In this document: positions 8,324 to 16,203 of the stretch, in pieces | How positions within the stretch are numbered: the stretch's first letter is position 1 | Layout: each line of letters begins with the position of its first letter | The notes under the pieces: model-generated | Databases searched by the model: none | Told to the model about the DNA's origin: nothing | What the model saw: only the letters and a program-made list of their open reading frames with translations | Source: Bacteroidetes bacterium GWF2_49_14 | Lineage (GTDB): Bacteria; Bacteroidota; Bacteroidia; Bacteroidales; UBA12481 | Reading direction: 5' to 3' | Length of the DNA: 46,785 nt | Assembly (NCBI GenBank): GCA_001769295.1 | Contig: MEOR01000108.1 | Span: forward strand, 29,788-76,572 | Program-made: the position numbers and the translations under genes

Positions 8324-8363
8324 AAATCAGCAAATCAGCAAATCAGCAAATCAACCAATCATC
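8324..8363. repeat. Octamer array after tadA
   Basis: Three exact AAATCAGC units (8324-8347) are followed by the degenerate units AAATCAAC and CAATCATC. The last unit overlaps the tadA stop codon (8359-8361 on the plus strand), so the array forms the junction between tadA and pdxH. Confidence 0.85.
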
Positions 8364-8790
8364 TCTTTTTCTCAAAGAATTCCTTCAACACCGCAGTACA
8401 CTCTTCATGCAGCACCCCGCCAATAATCTCAGTCTTCGGATGCACCAACTGTTTCCCCGTGAGCATGAATCCCCTCTTTGGATCGGGGGCTCCGTAAACA
8501 ATTCGTCCGATCCGGGTCCAGTAAGCAGCTCCTGCACACATTACACAAGGCTCTAAGGTTACATATAAGGTACAATCATTCAGATACTTGCTATCTAAAC
8601 TGTTTGCCGCTGCCGTAAAAGCCTGCATCTCCGCGTGTGCGGTAACATCGTGAAGGGTTTCGGTAAGGTTGTGCGCACGGGCAATGATCCGTCCGTTAGC
8701 CACAACAACGGCTCCCACCGGGACTTCACCCCGTTCCATGGCCCTGCGACCCTCCGCCAGGGCCTGGCGCATATAGAACTCGTCTGTCAT
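8359..8790 (-). CDS. tadA: tRNA adenosine(34) deaminase TadA
   Basis: A 143-residue zinc deaminase that converts A34 to inosine in the tRNA-Arg(ACG) wobble position. The zinc and catalytic motifs are intact: HAE (His52, Glu54) and PCVMC (Cys82, Cys85). GEVPVGAVVV and the LYVTLEPC strand are typical of TadA rather than free-cytidine deaminases, as is the length. The ATG at 8790 follows a TATCTTTG box by only 4 bp, so the transcript may be leaderless; the next in-frame ATG (residue 7) would cost a family-conserved N-terminal segment. The 3' end merges with an octamer array that separates it from pdxH on the same strand. Confidence 0.95.
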   Translation of the reverse strand: MTDEFYMRQALAEGRRAMERGEVPVGAVVVANGRIIARAHNLTETLHDVTAHAEMQAFTAAANSLDSKYLNDCTLYVTLEPCVMCAGAAYWTRIGRIVYGAPDPKRGFMLTGKQLVHPKTEIIGGVLHEECTAVLKEFFEKKR

Positions 8791-8794
8791 GGGC

Positions 8795-8802
8795 CAAAGA
8801 TA
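8795..8802 (-). promoter_or_regulatory. -7 box TATCTTTG abutting tadA
   Basis: Exact TAnnTTTG on the minus strand, ending 4 bp before the tadA ATG. With a start point a few bases after the box, transcription would begin at or next to the initiation codon. Confidence 0.6.
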
Positions 8803-8823
8803 GGAAAAGGTTGATGGTTAACG

Positions 8824-9003
8824 CCGGTTGCCGGTTGCCGGTTTACGCCAGAAGGTACTTTCGTGTCTGGGGGACGCGGTCCCCGCTTTCGCGGGGATGA
8901 CAAGTGCCAAAGCGTTGGGTCAAGAGCGTTGTCATCCCCGCGAAAGCGGGGACCGCGTCCCTGAACATGGAAATAACTTCCAGCCTAAATCGGCCTCCGG
9001 CAA
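8824..9003. repeat. Composite inverted-repeat element, copy 1
   Basis: Three CCGGTTG-type heptamers (8824-8844) lead into GCCAGAAG (8847-8854). A perfect 33-bp inverted repeat follows (8871-8903 against 8929-8961) around a 25-bp spacer; each arm contains the core palindrome also found in miaB. The right side degenerates into ACTTCCAGC and one complementary heptamer near 8996-9003. No transposase is encoded. Copy 2 at 10553-10760 has the same arms and a spacer of equal length and similar sequence. It looks like a non-autonomous, MITE-like or REP-type element just before the acyl-CoA dehydrogenase gene. Confidence 0.85.
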
Positions 9004-9050
9004 CCTTTTCCTCTCCCGCGTGTTACCATCATACTTTAACACCTTACAGA

Positions 9051-10544
9051 ATGTCCGATCACACCCAGGCTTCGCCATCCACTTTTGACCAATTTCTGAT
9101 TGATTTTAAATCCAGCATGAAGCGCGCCTTTCATGGAAACAATTCAATCGACCGATTCTGCAGTACACGGGGATTGCCTCCTGCAGTGCTGAATGACCTG
9201 CTGTCAACAAATCCTCTGGCATTGGCGATACCCGTTGAATATGGTGGAATGGGCGGAAACATGCGGGAAAACCTTGCTTTTCTGTCAGCCGCTGCCTATG
9301 AATCCCTGTCGCTTTCTCTCACCTTTGCCATAAACAACGCACTATTTTTGCAACCCCTGGCCAAATATGGCCGGGAAACCGCTAAAACAAGGGTATTCAA
9401 TCAATTCCTCAAGAACGGCAGCATGGGCGGACTGATGATCACCGAGCCCGACTTTGGCAGTGATGCACTCAGCATGCTGACTTCCTTCACCGAAGTCAAC
9501 GGGCACTTCCATCTGAAAGGAACGAAACACTGGGCCGGGCTTACCGGAATGGCCGATTTCTGGCTGGTTGCCGCTCGCAGAAAATCGGAAAACGGCTCCC
9601 TGATGAGGGATATCGATCTATTTATCAGCGACAACCATTCACCGGAACAAAAGATCGTGGTAGAAGAATATTTCGAAAACCTGGGTCTTTATCAGATTCC
9701 CTACGGAAAAAATCAGATCGATATCCGCTTGCCGGAAGATCAGCGGCTGATTCCCCAAACCACCGGCATTAAAATGTTACTTGACTTGCTTCATCGAAGC
9801 CGCTACCAGTTTCCCGGGTTAGGGCTCGGGTTTATTCAACGAATGCTCGACGAAGCCATCAGCCACACCCGGCATCGAAGGGTCGGGAATCAATATTTAT
9901 TCGGCTATGACCAGGTTCAAAACCGTCTTTCCAGGATGCAGGCCGGCTATACAATATGTTCTGCCTTCTGTTTAAAATCGGGAGAAACTGCTGAGATCGA
10001 CACCGATCTATTTCACAATGGTCTGGAAGCTAATATAATAAAAAGCGTTACAGCCGATATGATGGTGGACTCCGCACAGTCCTTGCTGCAATTGGTCGGT
10101 GCCAAAGGGTATAAACTCAATCATATTGCCGGGCGATCCGTGGTCGACAGCCGGCCTTTCCAGATATTCGAAGGTTCAAACGACATTCTCTATCACCAGA
10201 TTGGAGAATCGGTCCTTAGACAAATGAAAAGCATACAGGTAAGCAGCCTCGCCAGGTTCCTTAAGGAATTTACCACACATGCAGCCAGCCGTATCCAGGA
10301 GATGGTTAGCTTTTCCGTTGATTTCAGATTACCACAGCGAAAACTTGTCGATTTCGGCAAAGCAATCAGTCGGATTGTGTCCATGGACCTTGTTATGCAT
10401 CTCGAGGATAGAGGATTCCGCAAAGACCTGATAAATAACGCTTTGGAAATCTTAAGCCAGGAAATCTCCACACTTCTGAACACGTTCAGCCACACGAACA
10501 ATGCCATGGTTGTTTCAGACTATCAGGAAAATAGTGCGTGGTGA
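9051..10544 (+). CDS. Acyl-CoA dehydrogenase family protein
   Basis: A 497-residue flavoprotein. The N-terminal helical part contains IPVEYGGMGG (about 49-58), the middle beta part MITEPDFGSDA and LKGTKHWAGL, and the C-terminal helical part IFEGSNDILY, whose Glu aligns with the catalytic base of medium-chain-type enzymes. FAD-dependent alpha,beta-dehydrogenation of an acyl-CoA is therefore likely. At nearly 500 residues it exceeds the usual 380-residue form; the extra residues form a helical tail after the EGSNDI motif. The substrate is unknown. I chose the ATG at 9051: the frame stays open upstream into the repeat element, where it would only add repeat-encoded residues including VIPAKAG. 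No clear ribosome-binding site or TAnnTTTG box is visible. Homologous repeat elements flank the gene on both sides. Confidence 0.85.
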   Translation: MSDHTQASPSTFDQFLIDFKSSMKRAFHGNNSIDRFCSTRGLPPAVLNDLLSTNPLALAIPVEYGGMGGNMRENLAFLSAAAYESLSLSLTFAINNALFLQPLAKYGRETAKTRVFNQFLKNGSMGGLMITEPDFGSDALSMLTSFTEVNGHFHLKGTKHWAGLTGMADFWLVAARRKSENGSLMRDIDLFISDNHSPEQKIVVEEYFENLGLYQIPYGKNQIDIRLPEDQRLIPQTTGIKMLLDLLHRSRYQFPGLGLGFIQRMLDEAISHTRHRRVGNQYLFGYDQVQNRLSRMQAGYTICSAFCLKSGETAEIDTDLFHNGLEANIIKSVTADMMVDSAQSLLQLVGAKGYKLNHIAGRSVVDSRPFQIFEGSNDILYHQIGESVLRQMKSIQVSSLARFLKEFTTHAASRIQEMVSFSVDFRLPQRKLVDFGKAISRIVSMDLVMHLEDRGFRKDLINNALEILSQEISTLLNTFSHTNNAMVVSDYQENSAW

Positions 10545-10552
10545 GGTTAAGA

Positions 10553-10760
10553 TTGGTTGCCAGTTGCCGGTTACCAGTTGCCGGTTAAGGCCAGAAGTGC
10601 ATTCGTGGTAAGGGACGCGGTCCCCGCTTTCGCGGGGATGACAAGTGCAACAGCATTGCCTCAAGAGCGTTGTCATCCCCGCGAAAGCGGGGACCGCGTC
10701 CCTGAACATGAAAATAACTTCTGGCCAGTAACCAGCAACCAGTAACCAGCAACCAGCAAC
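10553..10760. repeat. Composite inverted-repeat element, copy 2
   Basis: Left side: heptamers alternating CCAGTTG and CCGGTTA (10553-10587), then GCCAGAAG (10590-10597). Centre: a perfect 34-bp inverted repeat (10611-10644 against 10670-10703) with a 25-bp spacer. Right side: CTTCTGGC (10718-10725), the exact complement of the left terminal octamer, then five CCAGTAA/CCAGCAA heptamers (10725-10759) in opposite orientation to the left array. The whole element is thus symmetrical at three levels. It lies between the acyl-CoA dehydrogenase gene and the aspS promoter. Confidence 0.88.
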
Positions 10761-10766
10761 TTTTTC

Positions 10767-10774
10767 TACCTTTG
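10767..10774 (+). promoter_or_regulatory. -7 box TACCTTTG for aspS
   Basis: Exact TAnnTTTG, 23 bp before the aspS ATG. The heptamer array of the upstream element ends 7 bp before it and occupies the -33 region, so array length could influence promoter strength. Confidence 0.6.
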
Positions 10775-10797
10775 CCCGGATTAGAAAAAACAGAAAA

Positions 10798-12555
10798 ATG
10801 TATCGAACAAACACCTGCGGTGAACTCAGGATCAGTGATGCAGGAAAAACGATAACCCTGGCGGGATGGGTACAAAAAACACGTGAATTTGGCGGGATGA
10901 CCTTTGTTGACCTCCGCGACCGCTACGGACTGACACAGCTGGTTTTCAACATGGAAACAGAGCCCGACCTCTGCCGTCAGGCCCGTGACCTGGGCCGGGA
11001 GTTTGTAGTCAGGGCTACCGGAAAGGTTGCCGAACGAAGCAATAAAAATCAGAATATCCCAACCGGTGATATCGAGATACATGTCACTAAACTTGAGATC
11101 CTCAATCCTGCAGAGGTCCCGCCTTTCACCATTGAAGAGGCCAGCGACGGCGGAGATGAGATCCGGATGAAATACCGGTATCTTGATTTGCGGCGCAGCC
11201 CTCTCCAGAGGAATCTGGCATTGCGCCACCGGATGGCCCAGGAGATCCGGAAATATCTGGATTTACAAGGATTTCTGGAGATTGAGACTCCGGTTATGAT
11301 CAAATCCACCCCCGAGGGCGCCCGCGACTTTGTGGTACCCAGCCGGATGAATCCGGGGCAGTTCTATGCCCTTCCGCAATCGCCGCAGATGTTCAAGCAA
11401 CTCCTGATGGTATCAGGCTATGACCGTTACATGCAGATTGTCAAATGCTTCCGCGATGAGGACCTGCGTGCCGACAGGCAGCCGGAATTCACGCAGATTG
11501 ACTGCGAGATGGCCTTCGTTGAACAGAATGATATCCTCTCCACCTTCGAGGGAATGGCCAAGCACCTGTTCAAACATGTTCTGAATGTCGATTTTGACAA
11601 ACCCTTCCTCCGGATACCTTATGAACAGGCCATGTCGGAATACGGCAGCGACAAACCCGATCTCCGGTTCGGAATGAAAATCAAGGAAATCGGGTCTCAG
11701 GTTACGGGTTTCGGGTTTCAGGTTTTCGACGATGCGGAATATACCGGGGCGATCGTTGCCAAAGGTTGTGCTGGATTTACCCGCAGGCAACTTGATGATC
11801 TGACAGAATTCGTCAAAAAACCTCAGATCGGAGCAAAAGGTCTTATTTATACAAGATATTCTGACGACGGGACGATCAAATCTTCTGTCGACAAGTTTTT
11901 CGATGCAGCCGCACTGCAGGGGTGGGCGGAGGTCACCGGTGCCAAAACCGGCGACCTCCTGCTGATCCTGGCGGGTAAGAAAGAAAAAACTTTGAAGGCA
12001 CTGGGCGAGCTTCGCCTTGAGATGGGCCGGCAGCTAAACCTAATGAACAAAAACACTTTTATTCCGCTCTGGGTAGTTGACTTCCCGCTGGTGGAATGGG
12101 ATGATGAGACACAACGCTTTTATGCCATGCACCATCCTTTCACCGCTCCGAAACCCGAGGACATTCCCATTCTCGACATCGATCCCGGTAAAGTCCATGC
12201 AAACGCTTACGACCTGGTAATCAATGGTGTGGAAATCGGAGGCGGATCAATCCGTATCCATGATTCCAGGCTGCAGGCCAAAATGTTCGAGGTTCTGGGT
12301 TTCACACCGGAGCAGGCCGAATATCGTTTCGGATTCCTGATGAATGCATTTAAATATGGTGCACCTCCGCACGGTGGGATCGCATTTGGTTTCGACCGCT
12401 GGGTTTCCCTGTTTGCCGGGTTGAGCTCCATTCGGGATGTCATCGCCTTCCCGAAAAACAATATGGGCCGGGACGTTATGCAGGATAGCCCGTCTCAGAT
12501 CGATGCAGAACAACTTAAGGAGCTGAATATCAGATTAGGACAAAATGAATTGTAA
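10798..12555 (+). CDS. aspS: Aspartyl-tRNA synthetase
   Basis: A 585-residue class II synthetase that charges tRNA-Asp. The N-terminal anticodon-binding OB fold contains [19 protein letters not shown]. Motif 2 is [18 protein letters not shown] and motif 3 lies around [29 protein letters not shown] is also typical. The bacterial GAD insertion domain is present, and length is normal. Residues about 298-310 ([12 protein letters not shown] region), at the edge of the GAD domain, are encoded by five tandem heptamers (11691-11725). Related proteins have a variable loop of similar length there, so the repeat seems to have replaced rather than extended sequence. It is preceded by a TACCTTTG box and the second composite element, and is convergent with aroB across a perfect 22-bp inverted repeat. 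Confidence 0.97.
   Translation: MYRTNTCGELRISDAGKTITLAGWVQKTREFGGMTFVDLRDRYGLTQLVFNMETEPDLCRQARDLGREFVVRATGKVAERSNKNQNIPTGDIEIHVTKLEILNPAEVPPFTIEEASDGGDEIRMKYRYLDLRRSPLQRNLALRHRMAQEIRKYLDLQGFLEIETPVMIKSTPEGARDFVVPSRMNPGQFYALPQSPQMFKQLLMVSGYDRYMQIVKCFRDEDLRADRQPEFTQIDCEMAFVEQNDILSTFEGMAKHLFKHVLNVDFDKPFLRIPYEQAMSEYGSDKPDLRFGMKIKEIGSQVTGFGFQVFDDAEYTGAIVAKGCAGFTRRQLDDLTEFVKKPQIGAKGLIYTRYSDDGTIKSSVDKFFDAAALQGWAEVTGAKTGDLLLILAGKKEKTLKALGELRLEMGRQLNLMNKNTFIPLWVVDFPLVEWDDETQRFYAMHHPFTAPKPEDIPILDIDPGKVHANAYDLVINGVEIGGGSIRIHDSRLQAKMFEVLGFTPEQAEYRFGFLMNAFKYGAPPHGGIAFGFDRWVSLFAGLSSIRDVIAFPKNNMGRDVMQDSPSQIDAEQLKELNIRLGQNEL
11691..11725 (+). repeat. Heptamer array inside aspS
   Basis: Five consecutive 7-bp units: CGGGTCT, CAGGTTA, CGGGTTT, CGGGTTT, CAGGTTT. 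The consensus is C(A/G)GGTTT. They are translated in the GAD domain region of AspRS. Two adjacent units are identical. Confidence 0.8.
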
Positions 12556-12604
12556 GATTCGAGCGCAGTGTGTCGAATGCTGAAAATCAGATTCAAGGAA
12601 CGTC

Positions 12605-12653
12605 GTAGAGACGCATAAATGCGTCTGTCATAGACGCATTTATGCGTCTCTAC
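12605..12653. repeat. Perfect 22-bp inverted repeat between aspS and aroB
   Basis: Arms 12605-12626 and 12632-12653 are exact reverse complements around GTCAT. Each arm begins or ends GTAGAGACGC and itself contains the palindrome GACGCATAAATGCGTC. It lies at the junction of two convergent genes and could act as a bidirectional terminator, although neither side has a strong T-run. The right arm encodes the last residues and the stop codon of aroB. Confidence 0.9.
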
Positions 12654-13695
12654 AACACCTGATTATCTCCTCTTCGGTGGCGGTGCAGTTGATCCTGCAC
12701 TTTCCAATCTGCTCCAGCAACGTGAAGTTTATCCGGTGGTCGGTATTCTTTTTGTCGAACTTCATCCACGGTATTAATTGGCCTGCCTCTCTAAACCCCT
12801 CCGGAGGCCTCCCATACAACCGGTGTATCTCGTCACGCATCACGCGTAACGATTCCACCGCCAAGCCCAACTTCTCTACGGAAAGTGCGGCTTCCGCGAT
12901 CATCCCCCAGGCAACGGCGTACCCGTGCGGAACAGGATTTCCGGCATGAAGTGATTCACTTTCAAAGGCATGACCGATGGTATGACCGAAATTCAGGGAT
13001 TTCCTCAATCCCTTCTCCTCCGGATCGGAATCCACAATTTCCTTCTTGATCTCAATCGACCGCCAGATGAGCCGGCCCATGGCTTCCTCGTCATATCGGG
13101 ATAAATCAAATTCCATCAGATCATTCCAAAGTGAAGCATCTGCAATCAATCCGGCTTTCAACATCTCTGCATATCCGGATAAAAGATTCTCTTTGTCGAG
13201 TGTTTTGAGAAAAGGCAGATAGAGCAGTACATGCAATGGTTGCCGTATGGTTCCGACTTCATTTTTCAACCCCCGGAAATTTATTCCTGATTTTCCGCCT
13301 ACGCTGGCATCAACCATGGCCAAAAGGGTTGTCGGTATGTTAATAAAGGGCAGACCCCTCTTGAGGGTTCCGGCAGCAAACCCACCCAGGTCGGTCAGCA
13401 TCCCGCCGCCCACATTGATGATCAGGGAGGAACGGTCGATGCCTCGCCCGCCGAAATAGTCCCAGACCCTCATTACCTGTTCGATGTTCTTCTGCTCTTC
13501 ACCGGACGCCAGTACCAACAGGTTTTCATGCGGAATCTGCCGGAAACCTTCTACAAGCGGCCAGCAATGCTTCCAGGTATTCTCATCGAAAAGCAGAAAG
13601 ATTTTACCTGCGGAATAACCGGCCGACAGTTCGGCCAGATTCGCATGCAGGTCGCGGGTGAGGCTCACTTCGCTATTTCGGAAGATTGAATTCAT
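12640..13695 (-). CDS. aroB: 3-dehydroquinate synthase AroB
   Basis: A 351-residue NAD- and metal-dependent enzyme that converts DAHP to 3-dehydroquinate in the shikimate pathway. NVGGGMLTDLGGFAAGTLKRG and the stretch IPTTLLAMVDASVGGKSGIN are diagnostic. Metal ligands are expected at the Glu of YAEMLKAG, the His of NFGHTIGHAFE and the His of PHGYAVAWG; all are present. The last residues (CRDA) and the TAA stop lie in the right arm of the perfect inverted repeat at 12605-12653, so the natural C-terminus has probably been replaced or trimmed by the repeat. It is divergent from the proline dehydrogenase gene; the start is the ATG at 13695. Confidence 0.96.
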   Translation of the reverse strand: MNSIFRNSEVSLTRDLHANLAELSAGYSAGKIFLLFDENTWKHCWPLVEGFRQIPHENLLVLASGEEQKNIEQVMRVWDYFGGRGIDRSSLIINVGGGMLTDLGGFAAGTLKRGLPFINIPTTLLAMVDASVGGKSGINFRGLKNEVGTIRQPLHVLLYLPFLKTLDKENLLSGYAEMLKAGLIADASLWNDLMEFDLSRYDEEAMGRLIWRSIEIKKEIVDSDPEEKGLRKSLNFGHTIGHAFESESLHAGNPVPHGYAVAWGMIAEAALSVEKLGLAVESLRVMRDEIHRLYGRPPEGFREAGQLIPWMKFDKKNTDHRINFTLLEQIGKCRINCTATEEEIIRCCRDA

Positions 13696-13733
13696 GATCG
13701 TATAAAGCGGTTAAAGGTAACCAAATAATCCGC

Positions 13734-13741
13734 TACCTTTG
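13734..13741 (+). promoter_or_regulatory. -7 box TACCTTTG for proline dehydrogenase
   Basis: Exact TAnnTTTG, 17 bp before the ATG at 13759, in the 63-bp divergent region shared with aroB. Confidence 0.6.
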
Positions 13742-13758
13742 GGGCAAAAATCCTGACA

Positions 13759-14928
13759 ATGGTAGATTTCGACAACCTGGAAGTTGCATTCCGTTACAAA
13801 GACAACCGGGAATTAAAGTTCGCATACTGGCTCTTCCGGATGGTTGGCAAGCCCGGCCTGGTTAAGCTGGGCAAATCGTTGACCAACTTCAGCCTTGCTC
13901 TTCATCTGCCCGTAAACTGGCTGGTTAAACCGACTGTGTACAGGCATTTTTGCGGTGGGGAAACCATTGCCGAGTGCATGAAGGTTGCCTATAGAATAGA
14001 GAAATTCGGGGTTAAGTGCATCCTGGATTATTCCGTTGAGGGGGGTGAGAGTCCGGAAGCCATTCGGGCCGCCTTGGCCGAAACCCTCAGGACTATTGAA
14101 AATGCACGTGTTCACCGAAATGTCCCTTTCACTGTTTTCAAACCAACGGCTTTTACCCTGGAGCATATTCTTGAGAAGGGGAGCAACGGCACGCTACTGG
14201 CTGTGGATGACTTGGCTGAAGCAGATAAATTCCGGAACCGTGTAGAGACCCTTTGCAAGGCTGCCTTTGACGCGGATGTTCCGATCATGGTGGATGCAGA
14301 GGATGTTAAGTTTCAGCCGATGATTGATGAGGTGGTTACCTCGATGATGGAAAAATACAACAGGAAAAAGGCGGTGGTTTACAATACACTTCAAATGTAC
14401 CGCACCGACAGGCTTGTTTTCCTCCAGGAGTCCTATGGCAAAGCCGTGGCAGGGAACTATTTCCTGGGCATTAAGTTTGTCCGCGGGGCATACATGGAGC
14501 GGGAGCGTGCCCGGGCGGCAAAGTATGGATATCCCAGCCCGATTAACCCCGACAAGCAGACCACCGACCGCATGTACGATGATGGATTGAGGTTTACCGT
14601 ACAACATGTAGACCGCATCAACACCTTTAATGGCTCACACAATGAAGCGTCTAACCAACTGCTCACCGAACTGATGGCCGCTAAGGGGCTTGCAAAGAAC
14701 GACTCCAGAATCTGGTTCTCCCAGCTGTTTGGAATGAGCGACCACATAAGCTTTAACCTGGGCGCCGCAGGGTACAATGTTGCAAAGTACCTGCCCTACG
14801 GACCCGTCAAACACGTCCTGCCCTATCTCATCCGCCGGGCGGAGGAAAACACCGCCGTGGCCGGACAATCCAGCCGTGAACTCGAACTCGCCCGCCGCGA
14901 ATTCAAACGCAGGAAAGCTAATGGATAA
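13759..14928 (+). CDS. Proline dehydrogenase
   Basis: A 389-residue FAD protein of the PRODH family, expected to oxidise proline to 1-pyrroline-5-carboxylate. Family features: the beta-alpha barrel strands CILDYSVEGGES and IMVDAEDVKFQ, YNTLQMYR, KFVRGAYMERERA (flavin and substrate contacts) and the C-terminal SQLFGMSDHISFNL followed by YGPVKHVLPYLIRRAEENTA. The final Arg-Arg-x-Glu-Glu-Asn motif carries the substrate carboxylate-binding arginines. It is the monofunctional form, with no P5C dehydrogenase domain. An octamer array follows its stop codon. With gdhA and the asparaginase in this window it suggests amino-acid use, though that is inference. Confidence 0.92.
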   Translation: MVDFDNLEVAFRYKDNRELKFAYWLFRMVGKPGLVKLGKSLTNFSLALHLPVNWLVKPTVYRHFCGGETIAECMKVAYRIEKFGVKCILDYSVEGGESPEAIRAALAETLRTIENARVHRNVPFTVFKPTAFTLEHILEKGSNGTLLAVDDLAEADKFRNRVETLCKAAFDADVPIMVDAEDVKFQPMIDEVVTSMMEKYNRKKAVVYNTLQMYRTDRLVFLQESYGKAVAGNYFLGIKFVRGAYMERERARAAKYGYPSPINPDKQTTDRMYDDGLRFTVQHVDRINTFNGSHNEASNQLLTELMAAKGLAKNDSRIWFSQLFGMSDHISFNLGAAGYNVAKYLPYGPVKHVLPYLIRRAEENTAVAGQSSRELELARREFKRRKANG

Positions 14929-14942
14929 TTCTGCGTCTCCCC

Positions 14943-15014
14943 AGGTCTCTCGGTCTCTCAGTCTCTCAGTCTCTAAGTCTTATAGTCTCAAAGTCTTATA
15001 GTCTCAAAGTCTTC
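14943..15014 (+). repeat. Nine-unit octamer array
   Basis: Nine consecutive 8-bp units fit NRGTCTYN: AGGTCTCT, CGGTCTCT, CAGTCTCT twice, then AAGTCTTA and TAGTCTCA alternating twice, and AAGTCTTC. The array starts 14 bp after the proline dehydrogenase stop and ends 8 bp before the ATG at 15023, so it fills the leader of the next gene. Confidence 0.9.
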
Positions 15015-15022
15015 AGCCTAAC

Positions 15023-15478
15023 ATGGAACTCGACAACGCTAAAGGAACCTTTCTAGCCAAACTAATCCTGATCCACATCCCGGTGGCGCTGTTGCTTGGC
15101 ACCGGAATTCTCGCCCTTTTCCTGATTATTCACACCTGGCTCCCGGTGATTATCTCCGGCCTGCTGGTCATACTCGGCTGGCTGGTAACCGTAATCCTCA
15201 GGCTGATGTTTGTACGCCTGCGCATATCCGAAGACAGTATCACGGTTATGTATTACCCCATCCGGATTTTGAGCAGCAACTACAAGAAAATTGAAATCCG
15301 CAAGGATCAGTTTGCCGGTGGCGAAATATCTGGAAAAATGGGCGGCCTGCGAACCATCCTTCTCCTGTATGAAGACGCTTCGGGTACAAACGCAGCCTAC
15401 CCACCCGTCACAATCAGCCTTTTCTCTGCAAAAGACCTGAAAAAAATCAAAACCACCTTCCCAAGGACTCCCCGATGA
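15023..15478 (+). CDS. Two-helix membrane protein with PH-like domain
   Basis: A 151-residue protein of unknown function. Two hydrophobic helices (about residues 12-33 and 37-61) are joined by a short turn. A cytoplasmic beta-rich tail follows, beginning VRLRISEDSITVMYYPIRI and then YKKIEIRK, a pattern like bacterial PH-like (bPH) domains in small membrane proteins. It starts 8 bp after a nine-unit octamer array, so array length could change ribosome access. Its stop overlaps the next start by 4 bp (ATGA), which implies translational coupling with the LolA-like gene. Confidence 0.65.
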   Translation: MELDNAKGTFLAKLILIHIPVALLLGTGILALFLIIHTWLPVIISGLLVILGWLVTVILRLMFVRLRISEDSITVMYYPIRILSSNYKKIEIRKDQFAGGEISGKMGGLRTILLLYEDASGTNAAYPPVTISLFSAKDLKKIKTTFPRTPR

Positions 15479-16203
15479 AACAATATCACACGATCACATT
15501 TCCACTTTCAACAATTTGTATTATCGCGCTCTGCCTGCTGCACTTTTCCAGCCTCGTGGCTCAGCCCCGCCGACTCTCCCTCTCCTCCCTAGAAGAGACC
15601 CTGCATAATGGCAAAGTCATCAAGTCAGCATCGGAAATGTATTTCGATCTTACGGCCGGCAGGATCATAAACATGGCTTCAACACCTGAAGAATTCGTGT
15701 ACATATCTGACATTGAAGGAAATGCCGACATTTATTACCCCAGCCGCAATAGCAGGATAACGAACAAAAACCTGATTTTCAGTACCCGGAATAACAACCT
15801 TTGGTTCTTCCTTAACGGCCAGGGATATGACCTTGGGTTACAGGGGATGGGGTTTAAGGTAGAGGGAATCCGAAATGAGGATTCCTATACGATCACAACA
15901 TGGCAGGCACCGCTCAGGTATCTGAAGGAGGTGGATAAGATTGACCTGGTTCACGAGAACCACCTTCCCGTTTATTTGGAATATCGCAATACGAAAGGAG
16001 GGGTAACCCTAAAGGTTTACTATAATGACTTCGTGCGGATCGGTGAGTCCATGGTTCCTTCGCGTGTCACAGAAATTGTCTTTGCGAATCCCAAAGATTC
16101 AACCATCCGGCGTTCAACATACACGAACATCAAATGGGGTGCTCAGGCTGATACACAGGGTTTTGATTATACCATCCCGACAGACGCCAAAATACTTAAA
16201 TAA
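15475..16203 (+). CDS. Exported protein, possible LolA-like fold
   Basis: A 242-residue protein with a signal peptide ending near SSLVAQ (residue 30). The mature part is predicted to be almost all beta strand: MYFDLTAGRIINMAS, IYYPSRNSRI, YTITTWQAPLRYL, LPVYLEYRNTKGGVTLKVYY and RSTYTNIKW. This order (film-like strands, a threonine-tryptophan centre, then an LP-x-Y-LEYR hairpin) resembles the LolA/LppX/RseB superfamily that binds lipids or lipoproteins in the periplasm. It shares TTWxxPL and a final TxxNI with the 17460-18143 product, so the two look like distant paralogues. The assignment rests on pattern alone. It is coupled to the upstream PH-like gene, and a hairpin follows at 16209-16230. 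Confidence 0.6.
   Translation: MKQYHTITFPLSTICIIALCLLHFSSLVAQPRRLSLSSLEETLHNGKVIKSASEMYFDLTAGRIINMASTPEEFVYISDIEGNADIYYPSRNSRITNKNLIFSTRNNNLWFFLNGQGYDLGLQGMGFKVEGIRNEDSYTITTWQAPLRYLKEVDKIDLVHENHLPVYLEYRNTKGGVTLKVYYNDFVRIGESMVPSRVTEIVFANPKDSTIRRSTYTNIKWGAQADTQGFDYTIPTDAKILK

Noticed and set aside
8904-9050. In-frame N-terminal extension of the acyl-CoA dehydrogenase
   Set aside because: The extra 49 residues are read from the repeat element (including VIPAKAG) and have no relation to the family, whose N-terminus fits the ATG at 9051.
8824-10760. Composite transposon carrying the acyl-CoA dehydrogenase
   Set aside because: No transposase and no visible target duplication; the flanking repeats are better described as two independent non-autonomous elements.
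14943-15014. Possible CRISPR array
   Set aside because: Units are 8 bp and directly adjacent with no spacers, and no cas genes are present.
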